From assembly GCA_037783415.1 (NCBI GenBank), contig JAZGTN010000192.1, positions 2,294,001 to 2,358,000 of the forward strand: a stretch of DNA of 64,000 nucleotides, given 5' to 3'. A program made the position numbers and the translations under genes. The stretch comes from Leptasterias polaris. Its lineage: Eukaryota > Echinodermata > Asteroidea > Forcipulatida > Asteriidae. Below, in pieces: positions 49,171-53,535 of the stretch (positions within the stretch are counted from its first letter, which is position 1; the number at the start of each line of letters is the position of its first letter). Under the pieces are notes generated by a model, which was not told the DNA's origin, made no database searches, and saw nothing but the letters and a program-made list of their open reading frames with translations.

Positions 49171-49275
49171 ACGTGTGTACTGTACACAAACAATCATGTC
49201 ATGAACACGGAAGGCAAAGTTCATGTTTACCAAAATCGGCTTTCCTCAACTTACCTGCGGCCTTGGCCCAGGCAT
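27992..49275 (-). CDS. MOSPD2: MOSPD2 homologue, complete coding region, 14 exons
   Basis: Motile sperm domain-containing protein 2 is an ER-anchored tether. In vertebrates its MSP domain binds FFAT motifs at membrane contact sites and its CRAL-TRIO domain binds membranes and lipid droplets. Coding exons in transcript order are 49255-49275, 46960-47017, 45736-45894, 44055-44141, 42115-42269, 41110-41170, 39596-39634, 37767-37891, 36428-36676, 34981-35042, 32856-32958, 30404-30630, 29303-29387 and 27992-28195. All junctions are GT-AG, all phases match, and the total is 1635 nt (544 residues plus stop), close to the human protein at about 518. Approximate layout: CRAL-TRIO N-region 10-75, CRAL-TRIO 80-235, acidic linker 236-335, MSP 338-448, membrane helix 495-513. 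The first exon is the least certain part. Confidence 0.94.
28361..28770. repeat. Two-copy tandem duplication, about 205 bp, in MOSPD2 intron 13
   Basis: The block from 'tcaagaactgacaatttga' through 'ctgcggagtagatttctgaa' to 'tactacct' occurs twice in tandem with roughly 15-20 percent divergence. A related inverted piece is near 40210-40245. Confidence 0.6.
29303..29387 (-). CDS. MOSPD2: MOSPD2 exon 13: post-MSP linker
   Basis: It encodes VRCVYLVSKQPNLDRAQLKR followed by DMLSLHNK, predicted helical or coiled. It aligns with the region after 'EHRLRCHTV' in vertebrates. Acceptor TTTCAG, donor GTGAGA; phase 2 in, 0 out. Confidence 0.88.
29450..29785. mobile_element. TTAA MITE, inverted copy of the 7857 family
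   Basis: In reverse order it shows 'tttaaagggtgtgtataac', 'aaatgttcacagatttgc', 'caggtttgttatttcatgta' and 'gttgggtcgcatcaagtg'. It ends around 29451 with a degraded terminus. Confidence 0.55.
30069..30355 (+). repeat. Dispersed repeat, second copy (see 1581-1790)
   Basis: Same blocks as 1581-1790. Here the 'cccaaactgttggactctgatgatgatggt' section is duplicated, at about 30135 and about 30210. Confidence 0.55.
30404..30630 (-). CDS. MOSPD2: MOSPD2 exon 12: MSP domain core
   Basis: It encodes IKTTTPDRYKVRPSAGPINP, the MSP signature 'KTTxPxxYxVRPxxGxIxP', followed by DKFLVIS. Lys415-Phe-Leu417 (predicted numbering) aligns with the Lys-Phe-Met of VAP that contacts FFAT peptides. The exon then gives TELTEFWKRV and VIEH, matching 'AELTQFWKEV...VMEHR'. 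Acceptor TTACAG, donor GTGAGG; phase 0 in, 2 out. Confidence 0.95.
30676..31385. repeat. Minisatellite, about 112-bp unit, ~6 copies, in MOSPD2 intron 11
   Basis: Units begin CACTGTGGTTTTGAT at about 30681, 30799, 30911, 31023, 31135, 31251 and 31365. They contain TATGCCATTCTGCAA, CTACACAGTAGACGGTCAAC and CCTCCTACTGTCTGACC. The array starts only about 45 bp from the exon encoding the MSP core. The open frames inside it are repeat artefacts. Confidence 0.8.
32474..32761. mobile_element. MITE with TA duplication, ends TAGACCTT
   Basis: The left TAGACCTTTCTATTG and right CAATGGGAAGGTCTA ends are imperfect inverts, flanked by TA (32472-32473, 32762-32763). A TA duplication suggests a mariner/Tc1-type origin, which is inference. 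No coding capacity. Confidence 0.55.
32856..32958 (-). CDS. MOSPD2: MOSPD2 exon 11: MSP domain, first half
   Basis: It encodes PGEQLVFAESSD through MTLENSTQSQVAYK, the 'P.eEL.F....L.NvT...vaFK' MSP pattern. Acceptor TTTAG, donor GTGAGA; phase 2 in, 0 out. Confidence 0.92.
33088..33483. mobile_element. TTAA MITE, 'CCCTTTAGAGACC' family, copy 1 (right end lost)
   Basis: It starts TTAACCCTTCAGAGACCTTA, shares 'ggctgcaa', 'acacttctacaatgtctggg' and 'tagtgatgatta' with the copies at 33870 and 39305, and lacks a clear right terminus. Confidence 0.55.
33870..34180. mobile_element. TTAA MITE, 'CCCTTTAGAGACC' family, copy 2
   Basis: The left ACCCTTTAGATACCATAG and right TGGCCTCTAAAGGG ends are inverted and flanked by TTAA at 33866-33869 and 34181-34184. 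Confidence 0.65.
34205..34510 (-). mobile_element. tRNA-Leu-derived SINE, inverted copy
   Basis: Read on the minus strand it has 'agtccatcggattcaagttc', 'tgggttccaatc', 'cttgagcaagacact', 'cacccaggggtaaaatggg' and 'ctccccagggagctgag', in the same order as the copies at 55078-55400 and 57056-57385. Confidence 0.65.
34735..34930 (+). pseudogene. LINE reverse-transcriptase C-terminal fragment
   Basis: The plus-strand frame gives STIFLRTAALWNSLNKYL, the 'LWNSL' tail typical of CR1/L2-clade ORF2. It is similar to 25876-26035, 5'-truncated and very short. Confidence 0.45.
34981..35042 (-). CDS. MOSPD2: MOSPD2 exon 10: linker to MSP domain
   Basis: It encodes a basic stretch VRRMPRKPKS and then KGPLLNT, the vertebrate 'KGPLL' lead-in to the MSP domain. 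Acceptor TGCAG, donor GTGAGT; phase 0 in, 2 out. Confidence 0.88.
35055..35312. mobile_element. TTAA MITE, 14570 family, left-truncated
   Basis: 'aaaaacttacttg', 'gagaggtgttgatattataa', 'catctgaaagcacacaa', 'cttgcaacttcgatga' and 'tgtaccctgcct' follow the order of 14570-14944. Its right TTAA (35313-35316) is also the left TTAA of the next element. Confidence 0.6.
35317..35635. mobile_element. TTAA MITE, 7857 family, second copy
   Basis: The ends AGGGTGTGTACAAC and GTTGTACACACCCT are flanked by TTAA at 35313-35316 and 35636-35639. The interior is close to 7857-8180 with small deletions. Confidence 0.72.
36145..36360 (+). mobile_element. tRNA-derived SINE
   Basis: A unique leader (ATACGGCAGTTACAGGTTG) is followed at 36227 by the tRNA-like head 'agggctggatagctcagttg' and 'gtagagcacctgaagtcgca', then 'ttgaaccccaaatta' and 'cacccagtcaggttccc'. 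Leader and head occur together again at 37917-38160. Confidence 0.6.
36428..36676 (-). CDS. MOSPD2: MOSPD2 exon 9: acidic linker
   Basis: It begins DTWEWTWPPLEDDEEDE, matching the 'PFKYSYPPLVDDD' junction after CRAL-TRIO. It then runs through a polar, Ser/Pro-rich linker of 83 residues with low conservation. Acceptor GGCTAG, donor GTAAAT; phase 0 on both sides. Confidence 0.9.
36768..36960. mobile_element. MITE relative of 40810-41008, inverted
   Basis: It starts AGGACCCAATTTTACAGAGC, with inverted 'ttaccagaataaagttacc' and 'ctggtatcctgcttattta'. The right end is degraded. Confidence 0.5.
37023..37236. mobile_element. MITE, second copy of the 3438 family
   Basis: GGGGCCCAATTTCATGGCTC, 'gcttacacagctagcgcaa' and 'gtaagcggataatggtga' match 3438-3683; the right terminus is missing. 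Confidence 0.6.
37767..37891 (-). CDS. MOSPD2: MOSPD2 exon 8: CRAL-TRIO C-terminus
   Basis: It encodes IWKVIERLLSKESREHIKFL through LDQLPPHMGGT, the classic end of a CRAL-TRIO domain. Acceptor CCCTAG, donor GTAAGT; phase 1 in, 0 out. Confidence 0.94.
37917..38160 (+). mobile_element. tRNA-derived SINE
   Basis: Leader 'ggttatacggcagttacagg', head 'agggctagatggctca', B-box-like 'gcaggttcaaatcctgc', then 'caaccccaaatta' and 'acccagtcagattccc'. It has an insertion 'ctttatacatgtag' in the A-box arm. Confidence 0.6.
38937..39147 (+). pseudogene. CR1/L2-like LINE 3' end: ORF2 C-terminus and tail
   Basis: The plus-strand frame reads DERAFSVCAHKLWNNFP and LNTFKARLKTYLFNSTS, then TGA. This is the canonical ORF2 end of the clade. 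It is followed by 'gtaaagcgcttagaaacac', 'gcgctttataaatgttg' and a TTATT repeat. It is 5'-truncated and one upstream stop is present. The tRNA-Leu SINEs carry a similar 'gcgctatataa' tail. Confidence 0.65.
39305..39581. mobile_element. TTAA MITE, 'CCCTTTAGAGACC' family, copy 3
   Basis: The left CCCTTTAGAGACCATAG and right ATGGTCTCCAAAGAG ends are inverted, with TTAA at 39301-39304 and 39582-39585. It lies 14 bp from MOSPD2 exon 7. Confidence 0.68.
39596..39634 (-). CDS. MOSPD2: MOSPD2 exon 7 (39 nt): CRAL-TRIO
   Basis: It encodes IMLVYDMHWVLN, matching 'IVIFDMPWLMN'. It is only 39 nt, too short to stand out by length, but splice sites (TTGCAG, GTAAGT) and phase (1 in, 1 out) are perfect. Confidence 0.9.
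40490..40665 (+). mobile_element. SINE tail fragment
   Basis: It shares 'tggtttgattggctgcatat', 'caccttgtaaaccattaca' and 'tacatggtgctatgtaaagg' with the inverted SINE at 44249-44640. It ends 'gagcgctatataagaagcc' with an ATT-rich tract. Confidence 0.55.
40810..41008. mobile_element. MITE with GGGTCCAATTTCAT ends
   Basis: The left GGGTCCAATTTCATAGA and right CAATGAAATTAGACCCA ends are inverted. The interior has 'tggtaaccttattctggtaa', shared with 12593-12746. Confidence 0.6.
41110..41170 (-). CDS. MOSPD2: MOSPD2 exon 6: CRAL-TRIO
   Basis: It encodes DIDVIRFMITCFELYFPALV, matching 'SIDMDFVRFIINCFKVYYPK' of the human protein. Acceptor TTTTAG, donor GTAAGG; phase 0 in, 1 out. Confidence 0.93.
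41529..41738. mobile_element. MITE with about 50-bp inverted ends, GAGTCACGTGACTC motif
   Basis: The left 'aataggcacaatcagcgacc' and 'agagtcacgtgactcgtagt' are inverted at the right through 'gagtcacatgactccagtcg' and 'ccgattgagtctatt'. The arms extend to 'atgtaaac'. The left arm holds the palindrome GAGTCACGTGACTC. Confidence 0.65.
42115..42269 (-). CDS. MOSPD2: MOSPD2 exon 5: CRAL-TRIO core
   Basis: It encodes VWFRICKYKKDASK, then AKRFMAFWLNKIE and NVVIIMDMTNAGLGNM. The FMAFWL helix and the 'VxIxxDMTxxG' strand are hallmarks of this CRAL-TRIO subgroup. Acceptor TCTTAG, donor GTAGGT; phase 1 in, 0 out. Confidence 0.93.
42308..42400. repeat. Low-complexity GGTCAG/GGTACAG repeat
   Basis: Short irregular units of GGTCAGAT, GGTACGGT and AGTCAGGT follow one another just upstream (in plus coordinates, to the right) of MOSPD2 exon 5. 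Confidence 0.5.
43360..43640 (-). pseudogene. LINE ORF2 C-terminal fragment
   Basis: The minus frame reads FTPSNIHSYNTTRNNLYVNY, then RRTTLSKSGVVQCGTLYWNS. This is the 'HSYNTR...YWNSL' signature downstream of the reverse transcriptase in CR1/Rex1-type LINEs. Only this piece is present. It ends near a short 'cattattcatatattta' tandem repeat at 43586-43642. Confidence 0.6.
44055..44141 (-). CDS. MOSPD2: MOSPD2 exon 4: CRAL-TRIO
   Basis: It encodes DLTFESFDEEVLSMGGFYCH followed by NKCKLGRR, aligned with 'NDLNESSIPRWLLEIGVIYL...DKEGNK' of the family. Acceptor TTTCAG, donor GTTAGT; phase 1 in, 1 out. Confidence 0.9.
44249..44640 (-). mobile_element. tRNA-Leu-related SINE, inverted, with LINE-like tail
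   Basis: Read on the minus strand it starts with a degraded tRNA-like head containing 'actcaagctatggtgtt' and 'gtgtgttcgagtcccggtc'. It continues with 'ttgacacttgtttcctt' and ends 'gagcgctttgagacgcccat' and 'gcgctatataagaactgcg'. An ATT microsatellite follows at 44229-44250. Confidence 0.6.
44805..45105 (+). mobile_element. tRNA-Leu-related SINE
   Basis: The head has 'gtgcactggactcaagctac' and the B-box-like 'gtgggttcaagtcccgg'. The body has 'gcacgtaaaagaaccca', 'gctaagagaaggg' and 'gcagcaccttgttaac'. It shares the body with 23905-24110. Confidence 0.6.
45167..45407. mobile_element. Foldback element, ~95-bp arms, TA duplication
   Basis: TAGACCCATTGCACAACGCG at the left and CGCATTGTGCAATGGGTCTA at the right begin arms that stay paired through 'gtcaaaacgtgcacaaaagg' and 'atggaacac'. 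The arms surround a loop of about 50 bp (CCACTTCCCAGCAGTGGATA region). TA flanks both sides (45165-45166, 45408-45409). Open frames here on both strands are products of the palindrome. Decayed relatives are at about 3150-3330 and 3690-3850. Confidence 0.7.
45475..45660 (+). mobile_element. tRNA-derived SINE, another family
   Basis: It opens GGCTAGCTCGATGGTCTAGT, with A-box 'tggtctagtggtaagac' and B-box GGTTCGAATCCC. The anticodon arm does not fold, and a T-rich body follows. I therefore read it as a SINE head rather than a tRNA gene. Confidence 0.55.
45736..45894 (-). CDS. MOSPD2: MOSPD2 exon 3: CRAL-TRIO N-terminal region
   Basis: It encodes YDPCDVETFRSSDKYVHNFL through VFKWRKQFGLN. This is the family pattern 'YDxxDVExxxxxDxxVxxFL...FxWRK'. 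Acceptor ACAAG, donor GTTGGT; phase 1 in, 1 out. Confidence 0.92.
46160..46390 (-). repeat. Dispersed repeat shared with 58085-58310
   Basis: On the minus strand, 'cggagcgttcccaagattcc', 'ggccaaggtttgggattcac', 'aagagaacaacaaattt' and 'cagggtttcattgttaca' recur in order at 58085-58310 on the plus strand. Confidence 0.55.
46391..46710. repeat. Two-copy tandem duplication, 158 bp
   Basis: ACATTGAAAAACAATGGT at about 46391 and 46549 start two units. Both contain GCCACTTTTGCTGT, AACTACCGGTGCACATTACA and ACACGTCAGCCA. Confidence 0.7.
46960..47017 (-). CDS. MOSPD2: MOSPD2 exon 2
   Basis: It encodes LDVDIVTRFRKDFLEQYTE, matching the helix 'RRRFEAEY' at the vertebrate N-terminus. Acceptor GGCAG and donor GTAAAT; phase 0 in, 1 out. 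Confidence 0.88.
47194..47443. mobile_element. Inverted-repeat element, ends ACATGTTTAGCGTCC
   Basis: ACATGTTTAGCGTCCCC at the left is inverted at the right as GGACACTAAACATGT. The size (250 bp) is near that of 12187-12445 (259 bp), which has the same ends. Confidence 0.6.
48239..48593. mobile_element. MITE with GAGCAAGTTCGAGTGC ends, TAG flanks
   Basis: The left GAGCAAGTTCGAGTGCGCAC is inverted at the right as GTGTGCACTCGAACTTGCTC. TAG occurs on both sides (48236-48238, 48594-48596). The interior has several 'ggtcgac(c/t)a' and 'ggttgact' motifs. The superfamily is undetermined; a 3-bp duplication would fit the Harbinger/ISL2EU range. Confidence 0.6.
49133..49170. repeat. (GT)n microsatellite
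   Basis: GT dinucleotides with few interruptions, about 100 bp beyond the MOSPD2 first-exon donor. Confidence 0.85.
49255..49275 (-). CDS. MOSPD2: MOSPD2 exon 1 (MPGPRPQ), probable
   Basis: On the minus strand, ATG in the context CAAAATG opens seven codons and reaches a consensus donor CAG|GTAAGT in phase 0, exactly the phase the next exon needs. Human MOSPD2 has a similarly short polar N-terminus before the first conserved helix. No competing start was found. Confidence 0.65.
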
Positions 49276-50943
49276 TTTGAGTGTTTATACGTCGCAAGCA
49301 AATCAGGTACACAAATTATACCATTTCAGACGTGTTATTCCAGTCAAAAGCACAAATATTCATTGAGATCGTGCAGCTTCGTCCTAGCCTCTGTTTTGTT
49401 TTGTAAACTTTTTAACAAATTGCATAATCGCTTGCTGACACTTGAGGGCGCTAAACAATTGTTTTGTGCTTTTTGTGATGACACAGTTTCTGACACTTTT
49501 CTTTTGACAGCTTGTTTTCGTTCTCTGTGTCCATGGAGGTATATAAAAAACTGCCTACAGCTGGCACACTGCTGCAGTTCAGGAGATGAATTGTTCAACT
49601 TGACATCACGTAACCGGCTGGAGCACGTAAGCTGGTTAAACCAGGTGATTAATTTGGCCTCGAAATAATATTTGATTTTGAGTGGAACTCGCCATATACA
49701 CCACACACAATGACATACATGATATAAATAGCTATGTTATATTATATCCTCCCCTGTCCGGTTTTCGATGTAGTATGCCTTTTTCTTTGAATTGAAAAAA
49801 AATAAAAATATTCCATAATCAACTGATGCCCTAATTACCTTCCTTTGTTTATAAGAAATATGCAAACATATATTAAAACGTGATGGACATTGAAACTTTC
49901 ACACCACGCACCGATCTTCGATGACTTCAATAGCGTCCCATTTGTTTTGATTTTGACCTGTTTTCGATGCAAACAAGAAAGTATGGTGTCCGGGTGAAGC
50001 CATACGTGGAAGAAACATCTGCAGTGACTATTAGTGTTCTGTGAGACTTAGTGTATGACTCTATAGCCAGCAGTTTTCTTCATTTTATTCAACATATTTT
50101 TTATTTAGTTTTAAAAATAACCATGGTATTTTTCAAAAACTTTTTTTTGTTTTTGTTTAATGTAAATAATTCTTGGCTTTCAAATCTTATTTTTATTTAG
50201 TTTTGTGTCTTTTTATGTTTCTTAACATTTATAATAAAGCATATAAATAAACAGTGATAATCGAATCACAAAGCTGATGTTTAAATTTTAATATTAATAA
50301 CAAAAATGATAGAGTGTTACAAAAAAAAATTATCCAGACTATTAGAAAATGATATAAGGCACATGGCTTCTTTAAGCCTCTGTATTTTTTTCCCCAGAAT
50401 GCTCAGCAGAATGTTCAGTCACATGATTTGATCATCGTGAATTGTGAATTGAAAAAGTGTTTGATGAAACTTTTTCGGTGGGAATTTTTTTTTTTATGGC
50501 CCCGACAGTATGACATATTTTTGTACCTTGCAGAAATGCCTAAAATACCACAACTTTTTGCATTTACAAGTGCAACTAACCAGTGGAGCCTTACATGTTT
50601 CTAAGTTTTGGTCAAATGAGAGGAGACTCTTTGCTTGGCAAGTCAAACCACAAAAATTGTATCTAGGGACTGTTCAACATCGCGCGCAGAGAGGTCAAAG
50701 GTTTGCCTCGATTTCAGGGACCCCCTGAATACAGGGCGTCCTACGATACTTATAGTAACAATTTGGCCCAAAATGGTAAAAAAATACATAAAAACCTTAT
50801 TTCTTCACCGATTGAGACGAGAAAAAAGCACCGTAAACTTTCCAATCCGCTCTCTATCAATAGATGGCGGTATCTTTCGATTAGAAGTCAAGAGAGGGCA
50901 GTATTAATTGAAAACGGTAACCATCTTTCAAAAAAGTAAAAAA
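49276..50943. other. Head-to-head region between MOSPD2 and RFXAP, left part
   Basis: This is AT-rich DNA with no recognised gene. It should contain the MOSPD2 promoter and 5' UTR just right of 49275. No TATA box at a sensible distance is evident. The 49276-49700 open frames on both strands are not recognisable proteins. Confidence 0.45.
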
Positions 50944-50990
50944 ATGGCTGCGCTCACAGTAGTCGTGTCGTTGATGCGTGAAAAAGTGAG
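50930..50990 (+). other. Candidate 5' noncoding exon of RFXAP (weak)
   Basis: AAAATGGCTGCG at about 50942 matches a YY1-type motif often found just downstream of TATA-less start sites, with a related ATGGCGG at 50862. A donor GTGAG|GTAAAG follows at 50991. A good acceptor TTGCAG ends at 53145, 42 bp before the RFXAP ATG. An ATG at 50944 would be out of frame with RFXAP, so I treat this as possible 5' UTR only. Confidence 0.3.
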
Positions 50991-51310
50991 GTAAAGTTTA
51001 GCCTTTTTCAAAAGGATTATGAAAGAAGAGAGTTTTATTGACCTACAGGAGTAATTTGAAGCTCAGACAGTATGTTAGGTCGAAGCAACATTAATTTGAA
51101 AAACCTCTTTTTTGTGTGCGGCCAGAATAGGAAATGTCAATATCGCGCTCCCTATAACATAGCTACATACATGTACATGACAAACGAGGCAATGTGTCAC
51201 GACGTATGAAGCCCAATTCCTCGCATTTTTGGATGCCACAACCACGCACGTTTATTACTTGGTTGGGTTCCTCCATGGTGAAAGGGGGGGGGGGGGGGGA
51301 GTGTTCATCA

Positions 51311-51548
51311 CCCTAACCCTACCCCTAACCCTACCCCTAACCCTACCCCTAACCCTACCCCTAACCCTACCCCTAACCCTACCCCTACCCCTAACCCTAC
51401 CCCTACCCCTACCCCTAACCCTACCCCTACCCCTACCCCTAACCCTAACCCCTACCCCTAACCCTAACCCTACCCCTAACCCTAACCCTACCCCTAACCC
51501 TACCCCTACCCCTACCCCTAACCCTACCCCTACCCCTAACCCTACCCC
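51311..51548. repeat. Degenerate telomere-like array (CCCTAA/CCCCTA)n
   Basis: About 238 bp made only of CCCTAA and CCCCTA variants in mixed order, directly after a poly-G run (51283-51299). The C-rich strand is plus. The animal telomere repeat is TTAGGG, so this is an interstitial telomere-like tract. Long open frames on both strands come from the lack of stops in the repeat. Confidence 0.9.
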
Positions 51549-52283
51549 AATAGCATTCAGCATGCATGATGCAGTGCAGTATGGGCACTCAGCTTCCTCC
51601 ATGGTTCTAGTTACTGAAAAAAATAAAGTGCCAGCTAGTGGTAGTGCTACCTAATCATTGCTACAGTCGAGTGACTGTGATAATGTGTCTTTAGTTTGTC
51701 CTTTCTTGTTTTTCTTGTTTGGTTTTTTTGGGAGGGGGGTAGCAATTGCAGAATTATGGAATACATCAATTAAAATATCCACTGCAGGAGTGCAGTGGAT
51801 ATTTTAATTTTATCGGTGATGGTAAAATTATCCTAACGCTAACATTAGATTATAATGACATCTGGTAATGAAACCAAGGATGGCTCATAGTGAACTTAAA
51901 TTAATCACTGTAGCTTTACAAGCCTGATGATATTTGCGATAATCGTAATTATGGTCACAGACCGGAGTGTTACGAGACATCCCCAGTGAGAAATCACTGA
52001 TGTACAATTTCAACCATTTTTGTCAGACTAGTGACCAGCTTTGCCAAATTTTTAGCTTTGAAAAATCAGGACACACAATTCATTGTGTAACTGTAATGAA
52101 TCAATTGAGAACACTTAAGAAAAGATGGAGATGAAAAACAAAAAACAAAACTTACCACAGACTGACCGAATTGTCCATGAACCTAGCAACATCTCGACCA
52201 ATCAGCGTAAACCCAAACATATGTTGAGCGCATTTCCTTGATTTGAACAATCACTTATGAGGAACAATAGCATACATGTTATT

Positions 52284-52286
52284 ATT

Positions 52287-52323
<37 letters not shown>

Positions 52324-52775
52324 GGCTGTTTTCATCCCATGTTGGATGAAGCCCTCCTCCAGCAAGTTCCATTCTCGTCTGTCTCGTGTCATGCTAATGT
52401 TGTCAATTTTTTACTTATTTATTTACTTGTTGGCATGAGAAATTGCCTAACATCACAAGGCTGGATGGCCACTTCAAGGTGAGGGCTACACTTAACTGAT
52501 TTGGGCTGTCGACCCAAATCAACTGTCCACAGGGACACCTACTCCTGGGTTACCTCCTTCACAGTCCGTAAAGATGGGTATCATCCACTAGGAGCCTGGC
52601 TGGTATGAGCAGAATGCACTACATGTACTTTCCCAACTTTTTACGAAGCAATTATGGTTTTAAGTGCCTTGCTCAAGGGAACAAGTGTCATGACCGGGAT
52701 TCGAACCCACACTCTGCTACTGACAACACCAGGGCTTGGGTTTGTTGAACTAGACCTCTCAATCACGACACGCCA
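52284..52775 (-). mobile_element. tRNA-Leu-related SINE, inverted, with (ATG)n tail
   Basis: On the minus strand the head is near 52770 with 'gtgtgggttcgaatcccggt', then 'cttgagcaaggcact', a long body (GGTAACCCAGGAGTAGGTGT region), and 'catccaacatgggatgaaaa'. It ends in a TGATGA microsatellite at 52284-52323. Confidence 0.6.
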
Positions 52776-53187
52776 CAAGATTTCATCTCTCCATCTCCTT
52801 TTTGTCTCAAGAACCTCTTCCTCTCCTTCCTGTCTGTGGTTAAAACAAGGATGGAATTGGTAGCACTTAAGAACTAACTTATTACATGAACAATTTGAAT
52901 GGGCTTTTTCAACAACTACTTCTTCAGATGCAATGAAAGGGACAAGCCATTGATGAAGTAGGTGCTACAAAAGCTCATGCAGATTTTTAATGTAATTTAA
53001 GTTATTCTTAAAGTGCTAACACTACCTTCCTTATTTTATCTATCAGACATGTCAGACTAACACGGCTATCTCTATTACTGTTGGTGATTGCCATTTTGTG
53101 AGTCAAGCATCAATACGGAACTGCTTTTTGAATCGTTTATTGCAGAGACCTGGAGTGTGATTCCAACTTCAAGAATCCTCATCAGTT

Positions 53188-53535
53188 ATGTTTCGTCCAG
53201 CAAAGCAGCATGATTCTTCCCAAGACACTGCGTCAGAGTTAGACACCCGGCAGGTCAATGAGAAAGATCCCTCTTCAAACTGTAGCCTCACCCAGGAGGA
53301 GTCCGAGTGCTGCTCAGAGATCCGAACAGAATCATCCTCATCTTTGTCATCTTCCTCCTCGTCCTCCTCATGCTCAAACGAGGAGAAGAAAGTAGAGATG
53401 GAGTGTGTGGCTGAAGACTGCCACAAGACGGCCTACAAGTCCCGCAAGTACTTGCTGCTGCCGTGGAAGTGCAAGTATCATCGTAACAAGACATACAAGG
53501 AGACGTACAAGAAACGAAAAGCCCTGATTAACAAG
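53188..53535 (+). CDS. RFXAP: RFXAP coding exon 1
   Basis: The ATG at 53188 is preceded by an acceptor TTGCAG at 53145, so the start probably lies in the second exon of the transcript. The donor GT is at 53536, phase 0. It holds the Ser-rich region and the Cys/His and basic segments. Confidence 0.88.

Noticed and set aside
49105..49706. 120-187-codon frames on both strands near the MOSPD2 first exon
   Set aside because: They include the GT microsatellite and show no recognisable domain; they overlap the MOSPD2 start region.
51229..51654. Long open frames on both strands with Leu-Pro-Thr and Gly-Val repeats
   Set aside because: They are produced by the telomere-like array and poly-G run, which lack stop codons in those frames; no gene signals surround them.
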